A stretch of DNA of 64,000 nt from JAPULR01 sp965238215 (GTDB taxonomy: Bacteria > Chloroflexota > Dehalococcoidia > Lucifugimonadales > GCA-2712585): NCBI GenBank assembly GCA_965238215.1, contig OZ250180.1:2728001-2792000 (forward strand). The letters run 5' to 3'. The first letter of the stretch is position 1; the number at the start of each line of letters is the position of its first letter. Below are positions 1 to 8,881 of this stretch, in pieces. The notes below the pieces were generated by a model. That model was not told the origin of the DNA and searched no databases. It was given only the letters and a program-made list of their open reading frames with translations. The position numbers and the translations under genes are program-made.

Positions 1-588
1 GTGTCTGCCGGCATAATCCGCAATCTCGGTTCCGACCTTATCCTCAAGCTAGAAAGTGGCGGGCAAACCCGTGAGGTTTCAGTAGTTCCCCGGTGGCATC
101 CGCCGGAGGGTGAAGGCAACGTGGGTGTCCGGCTGGGTCTGGAAAACGAACGCGTGGAGAGCCTCTCCTACTACCCTTGGGAGGCCGTCGGCAAGGGCGC
201 GTTTCAGGTTGTAGAGGTGGTAACCTTCACTTGGCGCTCCATTACCCAATGGCTTTTCAGAGATGCCCCCGCTCCCTTCTCCGGGCCCGTCGGCATCGTC
301 AGCGGCTCCAAGGAGGCCGTAGACCTTGCGGGCCTTGACGTGCTGATTCCCTTGGCCGCCCTGCTCAGCATCAGCTTGGCCATCTTCAACATTCTGCCCA
401 TCCCCGCCCTCGACGGCGGACGCCTTCTCTTCGTCATCATCGAAATGATTCGCGGTGGCAAGAAGATACCGGCGGAGAAGGAGAGGCTGGTCCACATGTT
501 GGGCTTTGCCCTTTTAATTACACTGGTTCTGATGGTAAGCTACAACGACATTGCCCGCCTCGTCAGAGGCGAGAGCTTTATCGGCTGA
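1..588 (+). CDS. rseP: RseP-type site-2 metalloprotease, C-terminal part (5' partial)
   Basis: C-terminal half of an intramembrane zinc protease of the RseP/SpoIVFB (M50) family, which cuts anti-sigma factors or remnant signal peptides in the membrane. The visible part carries the second metal-binding motif NILPIPALDGGRL (about residues 131-143) inside a hydrophobic segment, with another membrane segment near 167-182. The PDZ-like stretch comes before it. The HExxH active site must lie upstream of the window, so the GTG at base 1 is an internal codon and not the real start. ispG follows 33 bp downstream; a dxr-rseP-ispG order is common in bacteria, so the missing upstream gene may be dxr (inference). 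Confidence 0.88.
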   Translation: MSAGIIRNLGSDLILKLESGGQTREVSVVPRWHPPEGEGNVGVRLGLENERVESLSYYPWEAVGKGAFQVVEVVTFTWRSITQWLFRDAPAPFSGPVGIVSGSKEAVDLAGLDVLIPLAALLSISLAIFNILPIPALDGGRLLFVIIEMIRGGKKIPAEKERLVHMLGFALLITLVLMVSYNDIARLVRGESFIG

Positions 589-621
589 ACCGTAAAAACC
601 TCTAATTTGGGAGCGTTCCAG

Positions 622-1743
622 ATGGCCAAGCGTCGGGTAACCAAGGCAATCTACGTGGGCGACGTCAAGATTGGCGGCGACGCCGAAATTGCCGTCCAGT
701 CCATGACCAAGACGGACACGCGGGACGTGGCGGCCACCGTGTCCCAGATCCACGAGGTGGAAGAAGCCGGCTGTGACGTCATCCGGTGCGCCGTGCCTGA
801 CATGGAGGCGGCAAAGGCCATCCCCGCCATCCGCTCCCAGATAAACATACCCCTAATAGCGGACATCCACTTTCACCATCAGCTGGCCCTCGAAGCCATC
901 AACGGCGGCGTGGACGGTCTGCGTCTCAACCCGGGAAACATCCGCGATCCGGAAAAGGTGAAGCAGGTCGTCCGGGCGGCAAAAGAACGCCATATCCCCA
1001 TACGCATAGGCGTGAACTTCGGCAGCCTGCCCCCCGTAGGAGGCATCGGCAAGTCCAGGGGTTTCTCCCGCATCATGGACATGGTCAATCAGCTTCCAAA
1101 GGCGGGAGAGGCCGTCGCGGGCCAGTACAACGTGGTAGACCACATGGTTGCCACCGCTCTCTGGGAGATTGGCCTGTTGGAGTCCCTGGACTTCGACCTG
1201 ATCAAGATATCCCTGAAGGCGTTCGACGTTCCCACCACCATTCAGGCATACCAGCGCCTGGCCAAGCTGGTGCCCTACCCGCTTCACCTTGGCATCACCG
1301 AGGCAGGCACGGTCAGGGCCGGCTCCATCCGCAGCGCAATAGGACTGGGATATCTGCTGTACGACGGCCTCGGAGATACCATCCGGGTTTCCCTAAGCGG
1401 CGACCCCCGCGAGGAGGTAATCGCCGGCTACGAAATCCTCAAGTCAGTGAACCTCCGCCAGAAGGGCGCCACCCTCATAGCCTGCCCCGGCTGCGGGCGG
1501 GCCGACGTGGACGTCATCCGCCTCTCGAACGCGGTAGACAAGCTGCTGCAGAAGATCGACAAGAAGATAAAGGTTGCCGTCATGGGCTGCGAGGTGAACG
1601 GCCCTGGGGAAGCCAAGGACGCCGACGTGGGCATTGCCGCCGGGGCCGGACGCGCCGTCATCTTTCGCAAGGGACAGAAGGTCAAAGTTGTCCCGGAGTC
1701 AGAGATGATTTCCGCCCTCATGGCCGAGGTAGAAAGCCTCTAG
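622..1743 (+). CDS. ispG: 4-hydroxy-3-methylbut-2-enyl diphosphate synthase
   Basis: IspG/GcpE makes HMBPP from MEcPP in the non-mevalonate isoprenoid pathway, using a [4Fe-4S] cluster. The N-terminal TIM-barrel region is clear (VQSMTKTDTRD, PLIADIHFH, LRLNPGN), and the C-terminal part has the cluster ligands in ACPGCGR and GCEVNGPGE. The length of 373 aa is normal for the bacterial type. I chose the ATG at 622 over the TTG at 607 because GGGAG at 609-613 sits 8 nt before it. It follows the RseP-type gene in the same direction and probably shares its transcript. It ends in TAG, which shows that TAG is a real stop in this genome. Confidence 0.95.
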   Translation: MAKRRVTKAIYVGDVKIGGDAEIAVQSMTKTDTRDVAATVSQIHEVEEAGCDVIRCAVPDMEAAKAIPAIRSQINIPLIADIHFHHQLALEAINGGVDGLRLNPGNIRDPEKVKQVVRAAKERHIPIRIGVNFGSLPPVGGIGKSRGFSRIMDMVNQLPKAGEAVAGQYNVVDHMVATALWEIGLLESLDFDLIKISLKAFDVPTTIQAYQRLAKLVPYPLHLGITEAGTVRAGSIRSAIGLGYLLYDGLGDTIRVSLSGDPREEVIAGYEILKSVNLRQKGATLIACPGCGRADVDVIRLSNAVDKLLQKIDKKIKVAVMGCEVNGPGEAKDADVGIAAGAGRAVIFRKGQKVKVVPESEMISALMAEVESL

Positions 1744-1905
1744 CCTCGCCCTCTTCCGTTTTTCCCGCGAAGAGCCTGCCCCCGTGAAGACGGGGGCGGG
1801 GATCCCTCCCCCTCCGTTGTCCTCGCGGATGCGGGGACCCATCCCCTCTTCCACCACCCGCACGTCACTCTGAACGTAGCGGAACGAAGTGAAGAATCTC
1901 GGCGG
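1744..1905. repeat. Intergenic GC-rich dispersed repeat cluster
   Basis: After ispG come several short elements that recur elsewhere in the window: an inverted-repeat unit (CCTGCCCCCGTGAAGACGGG), a unit reading TTGTCCTCGCGGATGCGGGG, and one reading like TCTGAACGTAGCGGAACGAA...GAATCTCG. Relatives occur near 5391, 44190, 47980, 55060-55570 and 63180-63350. All sit between genes and can form hairpins. No coding signal was seen here. Confidence 0.75.
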
Positions 1906-1944
1906 TAGGTGCGGTTAGACCCCCCAAAACGGCGGCGGTTCAGC

Positions 1945-2208
1945 CTAATTCCGCCCCAACACCATGTGAAATTCCAACGCGCTGATTCGCCGCCCCCGCC
2001 GAATGGATGCAACGGCATATTCGATGCACATCCGCGCAAATCCGGGATACTTCAGGACAGCAGATCCCACGACCACCTTCGGCTCATATTGATCGGGGTC
2101 CACCTCGAGCCGATCGGTATTCTTGTGGTCGATAACCAAAGAGACCGGCTTACCCGCCATGGTCTCAATCTTGGCTTTCATCTTCTGTAGGAACTCTTTG
2201 TCTTCCAT
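1945..2208 (-). CDS. Small conserved-looking hypothetical protein (87 aa)
   Basis: An 87-aa ORF on the minus strand with a soluble, charged composition and no membrane segment (starts MEDKEFLQKMKAKIETMAGK, ends in a basic RRGRRISALEFHMVLGRN stretch). I do not recognise a family. It stands alone between the ispG repeat cluster and the selA group. There is no strong ribosome binding site before the ATG at 2208. The amino-acid makeup looks like a real protein and not a shadow: no gene overlaps it on the other strand. Confidence 0.55.
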   Translation of the reverse strand: MEDKEFLQKMKAKIETMAGKPVSLVIDHKNTDRLEVDPDQYEPKVVVGSAVLKYPGFARMCIEYAVASIRRGRRISALEFHMVLGRN

Positions 2209-2419
2209 GTCGCCAATCTGTAGAAGTATGGGTAACTTACCGTTCTAGGCCGATTATAGCACAGAGGGTTGCTCGTCAATCCGCCAACCCTGTCACTTCG
2301 CCCACACCCTGCATCGTCTCCGTCCCCATTGGGGGTGTCCCTCACCGGCGCCCGCCTTGCGCCATGATACCCGCTCTACTCTCCGCTCGTGGAGATGCCG
2401 GAGGCTGGCGAGCCTGCCC

Positions 2420-3148
2420 TCAGGCAGTACCCTCAAGCAAAATCTCCGCCACCCGCCTCGGCTGGACCACGGGCGCCATGTGCCCCGACCCTATCTCCAC
2501 CACCTTAGCCTTGACCAACCCCGAAGCGTACTCTCGCTGTCGTTTGGCAGACAAAAACTTGTCGTTAGTCAGGACAACGTAAGTCAACTCAACATGCTCG
2601 GGGAAATCGAGCGCGGTCATCGGGGTAACCCAGGGCTGGTACGGGTCTGGCACGAGCCTTCCCGACCGAATGGACGCTTCCGCCGCGCCAACGTCGTTAT
2701 ACAAGCTCCTCGCCAGAAGCGGATTGAGAGGCTTGAATCCCTTTTCCGACAGCCTGAAGACTCCCGCGGACTTCCTGGTCAGGAAAGATAGTTCGCCGAT
2801 TGGCTGCGTCCCTTCCTTGGGCAGCATTCCCCCAATGAAGACTATCCTGCTCAGTGTACTCCCTAGAGCCTTTGCTACCTGAGGCGTGAAAGTCGCGGCA
2901 AAAGAGTGCGCCACCAGCGTCACGTTGTCCCGCAGGTTGACTCGAGGTGGCGTCACCACGGCATTGACGTAGTAGTCAACGCTGATGCGGCTGATGTCAA
3001 AGGAGCGCCGGGATCCGTGGCCCGGCAGGTCCACGGCAGTTATGTCGCCTAAGTTTGAGCTTTCGCTGAAGTTTCGGAGATGCCGCGTAACCTCGTCCCA
3101 CATAGATGCGTTATGCCACTGGCTGTGAACTAATAGAAAGTTGGTCAT
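2420..3148 (-). CDS. Alpha/beta hydrolase
   Basis: A 242-aa alpha/beta-hydrolase of the plant-esterase-like type (salicylate/methyl ester esterase or hydroxynitrile lyase relatives). It opens with the typical strand and oxyanion segment FLLVHSQWHNASMW. The nucleophile is Ser82 in LVAHSFAA, an acidic residue lies in VLTNDKF, and the catalytic His is in GSGHMAP near the C-terminus. The start at 3148 makes an ATGA overlap with the end of selA, so the two are probably translationally coupled; the longer upstream reading only antisenses selA. The substrate cannot be told from sequence. Confidence 0.85.
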   Translation of the reverse strand: MTNFLLVHSQWHNASMWDEVTRHLRNFSESSNLGDITAVDLPGHGSRRSFDISRISVDYYVNAVVTPPRVNLRDNVTLVAHSFAATFTPQVAKALGSTLSRIVFIGGMLPKEGTQPIGELSFLTRKSAGVFRLSEKGFKPLNPLLARSLYNDVGAAEASIRSGRLVPDPYQPWVTPMTALDFPEHVELTYVVLTNDKFLSAKRQREYASGLVKAKVVEIGSGHMAPVVQPRRVAEILLEGTA

Positions 3149-4518
3149 ATCTCTCGCAAAGCTGCTTGGGTTGCGGTCAAAAGTTGGCTGTCCTGGTCCG
3201 GCAGAACAGTGCGCGGGTCCATCAAGACCTGCTCGTTTTCGATTCGGGCCACCACGGGCGTGGACTGCTCCCGCAGCCGGGCGGCAAGTGCCGACGCCCC
3301 GCCGGGCACGTTGCCACACGGGATGCACAGGGCCCAGGAGTCAAGGGACTCGCCGGGAAGGCTCCCGCCTCCGATGGTCGACTTTGCCGGCTGAACGGTC
3401 GAACCCGCGCCGAGGGTTGCGGCCCACGATGTTGCTCTTTCGCGGACCTCTTCAATGGATGCGGAAATCATGCGCCAGACGGGAATGGCTTGCAGCGCCT
3501 CTTCTTTCATATAGTGCAACAGGGTCGCGGTTGTGGCCGCGAGACTCATCTTATCTATTCTAAAGGCCCGTGCCAAGGGGTGTTTCGCCAGCAAGTCCAC
3601 CATATTCTTTGCGCCAACCACAATGCCCCCCTGCGGACCTCCCAGCAGCTTGTCCCCGGAGAAGAAGACCAGGTCGGCCCCTGCCTTGACGCTGTCCTGC
3701 GGTCTCGGTTCGTAGGACAGGGCGAAGGGTCGCGTGTCGAGAAGACATCCGCTGCCAACGTCGTGAAGCACGGGAACGTTGTGTCTTCGACCCACCTCAA
3801 CCAACTCCTCAACGTCGGGCGCGTGGGTGAAACCGACTATCTTGAAGTTGCTCGCGTGGACTTTCAGCAGCGCCCCGGTGTTCTCCGTGATGGCCGCCTC
3901 GTAGTCGCGGGCGTAGGTCCGGTTGGTCGTGCCCACCTCCACCAACGTTGCGCCGCTCTGCTCCAGTACGTCGGGAATTCGGAAGCCGCCCCCTATCTCC
4001 ACCGCCTCGCCGCGGGACACGATTACCTCCTTGCCGGCGGCAACGGCCGAGAGGCCCAGAAGCACGGCGGCGGCATTGTTATTGACCAGAAGCGATGCCT
4101 CCGCGCCAGTCAGATGGTTCAACAGACGTTGAAGATGGGCTTGCCTCGAACCCCGACGGCCCGACTCCAGGTCGATTTCCAGGTTGCTGTACCCCGTAGC
4201 AGCGGCGTTCATGGCAGCGGCGGCTTCCAGGCTGAGCGGCGCCCGGCCCAGGTTGGTGTGAATGACTACGCCGGTGGCGTTGATGACCGGCGTCGGCTGA
4301 ATCCGGCCCATCCCTCGCACACACTGAGCGGCTTGGTGAGCTATCTGTTGGAGCGAAGGCGCTGCCCGGCCATTTAGAGCTTGGACGCGCGCCTGCTGGA
4401 TACACCGCCGAACGGCGTCTACCAGCCAGGAATGGCTATACTCGCCAGAAAGCGCCTTCAGGGGTTCGGTGGCCAGCACCCGTTCGACGCTTGGAAGGTT
4501 TCTCAGGGGTGATGTCAT
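3145..4518 (-). CDS. selA: L-seryl-tRNA(Sec) selenium transferase
   Basis: SelA is a PLP enzyme that converts Ser-tRNA(Sec) to Sec-tRNA(Sec) with selenophosphate. The protein is 457 aa, the usual length. The fold-type-I core is clear: NATGVVIHTNLGRAPLS near residue 80, and the PLP lysine K290 in FFSGDKLLGGPQGG. It lies 8 bp after the PIG-L gene and overlaps the next hydrolase by 4 nt, so it is the middle gene of a three-gene group. selB, selD and the Sec tRNA are not in this window. The presence of selA implies that the organism makes selenoproteins. Confidence 0.93.
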   Translation of the reverse strand: MTSPLRNLPSVERVLATEPLKALSGEYSHSWLVDAVRRCIQQARVQALNGRAAPSLQQIAHQAAQCVRGMGRIQPTPVINATGVVIHTNLGRAPLSLEAAAAMNAAATGYSNLEIDLESGRRGSRQAHLQRLLNHLTGAEASLLVNNNAAAVLLGLSAVAAGKEVIVSRGEAVEIGGGFRIPDVLEQSGATLVEVGTTNRTYARDYEAAITENTGALLKVHASNFKIVGFTHAPDVEELVEVGRRHNVPVLHDVGSGCLLDTRPFALSYEPRPQDSVKAGADLVFFSGDKLLGGPQGGIVVGAKNMVDLLAKHPLARAFRIDKMSLAATTATLLHYMKEEALQAIPVWRMISASIEEVRERATSWAATLGAGSTVQPAKSTIGGGSLPGESLDSWALCIPCGNVPGGASALAARLREQSTPVVARIENEQVLMDPRTVLPDQDSQLLTATQAALREI

Positions 4519-4526
4519 TCGTCAGA

Positions 4527-5249
4527 CTAATACTCGGCCCAGTGCAGCGTCCTTGTGTTCCGCTCGATTCGCCGGAAAGCCTCGGCAAAGGGCAGTCCGG
4601 CCCGCTTACCGATATTCTCCGCCCTCCTCCGCGTTCGCTCCCGCAGACGCTCCGGCTCCCTCATCTGGCTGACGTGTCTGCTCAGAGAAAGTGCCTTTGC
4701 GTCTACCGACTCAGAAATATCCACGTAGGTATCAGGACGCTCGCTGCCCCACATATAGATTTCGCTAACCTGGTGAGGTTCCAAGCCCTCCTCTCGAATC
4801 TGCTCCGGGAAGTGGTGAGGACTCCAGGCGTAGGTGAACACGGCATCCAGGGCCACCATGCCGCTCACCCGGTGGTCCCGATGAGTGTGAGAGGTGGTGC
4901 GGAAGGGGTCGATGCACATGACCGCCTCCGGCTTGTGACGCCGGATTTCTCGGACCACCTGGGCGCGAAGCTCCAGCGTATCCTCCAACCCGCCGTCGGG
5001 GTGCCGCAAAAAGACCACGCTTTCGACGCCTAGGACCTTTGCTGCGTTGAGCTGCTCCTTCTCCCGAATGGCGGCCAGAGCGGGCGAAGTCATCGTCGGG
5101 TCGCTGGAGCCCTTGTCGCCGTTGGTGCACAGCAGGTAAACGGCCTTGGCGCCCTGTTTCGTCCACAGGCCGACGGAGCCGCCGCAGCCTCCCTCGGCGT
5201 CGTCCTGATGGGGGGTTACTAGAAGAACGGAACGGGGCGCCTTGTTCAT
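4527..5249 (-). CDS. PIG-L/LmbE family deacetylase
   Basis: A 240-aa zinc-dependent N-acetyl-sugar deacetylase of the PIG-L family (relatives: MshB, BshB, LmbE). The diagnostic TPHQDDAEGG motif near residues 12-21 gives metal ligands H13 and D16, and the second site is HRDHR in the middle. Typical substrates are GlcNAc conjugates such as bacillithiol or mycothiol precursors, but which one applies here is unknown. It is the first gene of the leftward group with selA and the alpha/beta hydrolase, only 8 bp before selA. Confidence 0.88.
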   Translation of the reverse strand: MNKAPRSVLLVTPHQDDAEGGCGGSVGLWTKQGAKAVYLLCTNGDKGSSDPTMTSPALAAIREKEQLNAAKVLGVESVVFLRHPDGGLEDTLELRAQVVREIRRHKPEAVMCIDPFRTTSHTHRDHRVSGMVALDAVFTYAWSPHHFPEQIREEGLEPHQVSEIYMWGSERPDTYVDISESVDAKALSLSRHVSQMREPERLRERTRRRAENIGKRAGLPFAEAFRRIERNTRTLHWAEY

Positions 5250-5375
5250 CGGGAACGACTCCTAAGCTGGAATAGCTTTCAGATGATACGGAATTGGCCC
5301 CGCCGGGGCAAGAGCATCATCCTTCCACCTGCTAGCCATCATCACACCCCACCGCCCCTCCCTTTCCCACGTCAT

Positions 5376-5415
5376 TCCCGCATCCCTATCCGTTATTCCC
5401 GCGGAGGCGGGAATC
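5376..5415. repeat. Dispersed intergenic repeat unit
   Basis: The stretch reading TTATTCCCGCGGAGGCGGGA lies between the PIG-L and gamma-glutamyltransferase genes. It is an imperfect hairpin and belongs to the same intergenic family seen near 1770, 47980, 55070 and 55210. The remainder of 5250-5476 holds no gene that I can support. Confidence 0.65.
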
Positions 5416-5476
5416 CATCTTTCCCAAGACCTCCGCCCATCAGCCCCGGCCTCCACCCACCATCCTGTGCGACCCG

Positions 5477-7177
5477 CTACCACCCCAGCGCGTAGCCGTC
5501 CCGACGAGGGTCCGCCCCTCCGTGGAGCGCGCCCTGGTCGGTGTCCACCTGAATCATCATCTCGCTGCCCGTCCCCTCCCAATCGCCAATTATGTTAAGT
5601 TCGTGTCCCCGCTTCTCCAACGCCCGCCGCACGTACGGAGAGAACCGCCCCTCCAGCCACAACTCGTCGTCGCACGTATGCGGATAGGTGGACTCCGTGG
5701 GGTTCTGTAGATGCCTCCACCGTGGGGCCTCCACCGCCTCGGCAACGGTCATGCCGAAGTCCAAAACGTGCGTGATGACCTGCATGTTCGTCTGCACCTG
5801 CGTGTCTGCTCCGGGGGTGCCGCAAACCAGCGCCAGCTGCCGCCCTTCGTCGTTCTGACGGAACACCATTACCGGATTCATCGTATGCCGCACCCGTTTG
5901 CCAGGCTGCAGGCAGTCCACGTGGTCTTCCTCCAGGTGCCAGTAGCTCATCCGGTTGTTGAGAAGGACCCCCGTGCCCTCCGCGACGAGGCTGGAGCCAA
6001 AGGCGCTCTGCAAGCTCTGAAGCTGCGACACCGCGTTCCCCCAACGATCGACAATAACAAAGCAGGTGGTGTCTTCCATCGGCCTACCGACGCGATTGAC
6101 GGCCCGAGGCGCAGGACTCGGCGGATTCTGGTATCTCCAGGGGTCTCCGGCCCCAACTTCCAGGGCGGCGCGATCGAGGTCAATTGATTCCGCCCGGTGT
6201 CGGGCATACTCCTTGGACAGCAGGCCGGGGATGGGAACGTCGACGTATTCCGGGTCCGCCAGGTACGCCTCCCTGTCCGCAAAAGCCAGCTTCTTAGCCT
6301 CCGCCATCAGGTGAACGCTTTCGGGAGTGTTGCATCCCATCGACTTCAGGTCAAAGCGTTCCACCAGGTTCAACTCCTGCAGAAGCACGTGTCCGCTGGA
6401 GTTGGGCGGCGCCTCGTGCACCGAGTATCCTCGATATCCTGTCGATATCGAGTCCTGCCACCGGACTCGAAAGTCCGACAGGTCCTTCATCGTGAGAAGC
6501 CCGCCCTGTTCCCCGACGAACCGAGCAACGGCCTGGGCGATTTCCCCTTCGTAGAAGACACCCGAACCTTCCTTGGCGATCTTCTGAAAGGTGCGAGCCA
6601 AGTCCTTCTGATAGAGAATCTCGCCCGCCCGAAGAGGCCGCCCGTCCCTCGTAAATATGGCCGCGGACGTCGGAAACTGGCATAACAGCTCGTCGGCGGC
6701 GATAGCGTTGGCGACGGTGTGGCTGACGGGGAATCCCTCTTCGGCCAATTCCACGGCGGGCTCAAGTACCTCCGAAAGGGACAGCCGCCCGTACCGTTCG
6801 TGAGCTTCCGTCCACCCCCTCAGCAGACCCGGTACGGACATCGATAGAATCCCCTTCAACGGAATGCCCTCCGGCAGGTATCGCTCGCGTGTGGCGGCGT
6901 ACGGGGCCGGGCCGGTGGCGTTCACCACCTTCACCGTGTCGTCGGCGCGCATATACACCATGATGAACCCATCGCCGCCGATGCCCGACATCAGGGGCTC
7001 GACCACGTTCAGCGCGGCTGCCACCGCCACCGACGCGTCAACGGCGTTGCCTCCCTTCTGGAGAATCCGAACGCCGGCCTGGGACGCCAGAGGATGGCTG
7101 GCGCAGACCATCCCCTTCCGCCCCATAACCACAGGACGATGCGACGAATATCGGATGCCGTGGGGTGAAAAAACCAT
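5477..7177 (-). CDS. ggt: Gamma-glutamyltransferase family protein
   Basis: A 566-aa Ntn-hydrolase of the gamma-glutamyltranspeptidase/acylase family. The large-subunit region shows the typical ASHPLASQAGVRILQKGGNAVDA start and GIGGDGFI. The autocleavage site is at EDTTCFVIVD, with T370 as the likely catalytic N-terminal threonine of the small subunit. Canonical enzymes have TTH here; this one has TTC, which also occurs in acylase-like members. No clear signal peptide is present, so it may be cytoplasmic. Likely roles are glutathione or gamma-glutamyl amide turnover, or acylase activity. The start at 7177 leaves no overlap with its neighbours. Confidence 0.9.
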   Translation of the reverse strand: MVFSPHGIRYSSHRPVVMGRKGMVCASHPLASQAGVRILQKGGNAVDASVAVAAALNVVEPLMSGIGGDGFIMVYMRADDTVKVVNATGPAPYAATRERYLPEGIPLKGILSMSVPGLLRGWTEAHERYGRLSLSEVLEPAVELAEEGFPVSHTVANAIAADELLCQFPTSAAIFTRDGRPLRAGEILYQKDLARTFQKIAKEGSGVFYEGEIAQAVARFVGEQGGLLTMKDLSDFRVRWQDSISTGYRGYSVHEAPPNSSGHVLLQELNLVERFDLKSMGCNTPESVHLMAEAKKLAFADREAYLADPEYVDVPIPGLLSKEYARHRAESIDLDRAALEVGAGDPWRYQNPPSPAPRAVNRVGRPMEDTTCFVIVDRWGNAVSQLQSLQSAFGSSLVAEGTGVLLNNRMSYWHLEEDHVDCLQPGKRVRHTMNPVMVFRQNDEGRQLALVCGTPGADTQVQTNMQVITHVLDFGMTVAEAVEAPRWRHLQNPTESTYPHTCDDELWLEGRFSPYVRRALEKRGHELNIIGDWEGTGSEMMIQVDTDQGALHGGADPRRDGYALGW

Positions 7178-7339
7178 GCGAATCCCCCCAAACTTTTCGG
7201 TTCAGCATATGCGCAAGCCTAGGGGAAAGCAAGTGTGGCAGCCTCCTTCACCGTAGGCGCGGTTCGAGTCTCGTTGGGTGGAGCCATGAGAACTGAGGGG
7301 CCCAGGGTGTTCAGTCAGCCGTCTATCATCTCCTGCTTC

Positions 7340-7597
7340 ATGCGCCTAACTGGCTCCCGTCGGAAGGACGCAGCCCGGGCCGCCCGTCCGCATGCCCGGC
7401 GACGCACCGGCCTCTCTTCAGGGAAGCCAGTGCCGGTCTTCCGAGCGCTACTGCTTACCCTGCTGTTGGCAGCGGGCCTCTTGGTTGTGCTCGGAGACCC
7501 CGAACCTGTGAGTGAAGCCTTCGGCGTGGGCTCAGCCGAGGTGACGATTGCCAAGGGCGACAGCTTCAGCTATGAGGTAGGTCTAGGGATACTCTGA
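7340..7597 (+). pseudogene. 5' remnant of a secreted protein gene, cut by an IS
   Basis: From the ATG at 7340 the reading has a basic N-terminus, a strong hydrophobic segment (FRALLLTLLLAAGLLVVLG) and then the beginning of a beta-rich extracellular region (AEVTIAKGDSFSYEVG). It stops about where an IS5-like transposon begins (near 7590), so the last few residues and the stop probably come from the IS. The natural reading is the signal-anchor start of a larger surface or secreted protein whose remainder was lost. No continuation is seen beyond the element. Confidence 0.6.
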
Positions 7598-8429
7598 ACA
7601 AGTTTCAGTTTGAGGCATGCTAACATGGGGGCAGCACGGAGTATGGGGTGAGACTCAATGGATACGATGGATCAGCCGACGTTTGCCGACCTGGAATATG
7701 ATGGCAAGAAGCGCAAGACGCGTCGGGAGATATTTCTGGAGCGGATGGATGGTCTGATCCCATGGGAAGAGTTGGAGGAGCGCATCCGTCCTTACTATCC
7801 CAAGGCGGGCCGAGGGCGTCGCCCGTATGAGTTGTCGGCGATGCTGCGGATACACTGCGTGCAGTTGTTCTACAACCTGAGCGACCCTGGCATGGAGGAC
7901 ATGCTTTACGAGGTCGAGTCGGTGAGGCGATTCGTAGGATTGAGGCTATCGGGTCCTCTGCCGGACGAGACGACGATTCTGAACTTCCGGCATCTGCTGG
8001 AAGAGCACGGGTTGGGCGAGAGGCTGTTCGCGGACATCAACGGTCATCTGGCGTCTCAGGGGCTGCGTCTTCGAGAGGGTACGATAGTGGACGCAAGCAT
8101 CATAGAGGCGCCGTCGTCGACGAAGAATCGTGTTGGGGAGCGGGACCCCGAGATGCATCAAACGAAGAAGGGCAGCGAGTGGCACTTCGGGATGAAAGTG
8201 CACGTCGGTGTGGACTCAGAGACGGGAGTGGTGCATAGCATGAGTACGACGCCGGCCAACGTGCATGACGTGAGGGAGGCCCACCGTCTGTTGCACGGAG
8301 GGGAGAAACAGGTGTGGGGAGATGCGGGGTACCAGGGAGTCGACAAGCGTGGGGAGAATCGGGAGTTGGAGGTGGAGTGGCATGTGGCGATGAGGCCGGG
8401 CCAGCGTCGGAAGCTGGAGCCTGGAAGCG
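7588..8429 (+). mobile_element. IS5-family-like element, 3' end missing
   Basis: The left end appears to lie near GATACTCTGAACAAG (about 7588-7602). The transposase reading runs to about 8429, where sequence of a different kind (JAB domain) takes over. I see no matching terminal inverted repeat on the right, so the element has been truncated by a deletion that also removed the 5' part of the JAB gene. Both ends are approximate. Confidence 0.6.
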
Positions 8430-8860
8430 AGGTGGCGCTGTCCCACGGCCCCATCCCGGCCCGCCTGTTCGAGCTGGGGCTGCGCTGGTTCCAGGACGAC
8501 CCGGACACCGAGCGGCTCTTCGCCGTGCGCTGGGACGGGCGGGCCTACCGGCTGGTGGTCCCCCCGCAGGTTGGGACGGCCACGTCCCTCGCCTACCGGC
8601 CCCCCGCAGGGGTGGTCGCCGAGTTCCATTCCCACGGAAGCTCCCGCGCCTTCTTCTCAGCCACCGACGACCGGGACGAGCAGGGCTTCCGCATCTACGG
8701 CGTCGCGGGACGCCTCGATGCTCCTCTGCCGGAGCTGAGCCTGCGGGTCGGCGTCTACGGCCACTTCGCCCCGGTGGGCTGGCCACAGGTGTTCGACGGC
8801 CCGGACCCGGGCGTCCGGCTGATGGGCGCAGAGCCGGGGGAAACACAAAACACTGATTGA
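7658..8860 (+). CDS. Fused ORF: truncated IS5-like transposase plus JAMM/JAB domain
   Basis: A single 400-aa open frame joins two unrelated parts. Residues 1 to about 257 are an IS5-type DDE transposase: an N-terminal DUF772-like region, catalytic D145 in VDASII and D222 in GDAGYQG. The third acidic residue and the C-terminus are missing, so it should be inactive. Residues about 258-400 are a JAB/JAMM isopeptidase-like domain of the PRTRC protein A type. The metal motif is complete: E322, H324, H326, then S334 and D337 in the HxHx7SxxD spacing. The next gene is ThiF-like, the expected partner. Whether the fusion is made is unknown; the JAB start and any upstream cassette genes were lost. Confidence 0.75.
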   Translation: MDTMDQPTFADLEYDGKKRKTRREIFLERMDGLIPWEELEERIRPYYPKAGRGRRPYELSAMLRIHCVQLFYNLSDPGMEDMLYEVESVRRFVGLRLSGPLPDETTILNFRHLLEEHGLGERLFADINGHLASQGLRLREGTIVDASIIEAPSSTKNRVGERDPEMHQTKKGSEWHFGMKVHVGVDSETGVVHSMSTTPANVHDVREAHRLLHGGEKQVWGDAGYQGVDKRGENRELEVEWHVAMRPGQRRKLEPGSEVALSHGPIPARLFELGLRWFQDDPDTERLFAVRWDGRAYRLVVPPQVGTATSLAYRPPAGVVAEFHSHGSSRAFFSATDDRDEQGFRIYGVAGRLDAPLPELSLRVGVYGHFAPVGWPQVFDGPDPGVRLMGAEPGETQNTD

Positions 8861-8881
8861 AAGACAAGGAGGTAACTGCCA

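Noticed and set aside
7240..7290. tRNA-like T-arm (GGTTCGAGTC) upstream of the truncated secreted gene
   Set aside because: The flanking bases do not form a T stem, and no anticodon or acceptor stem can be drawn.
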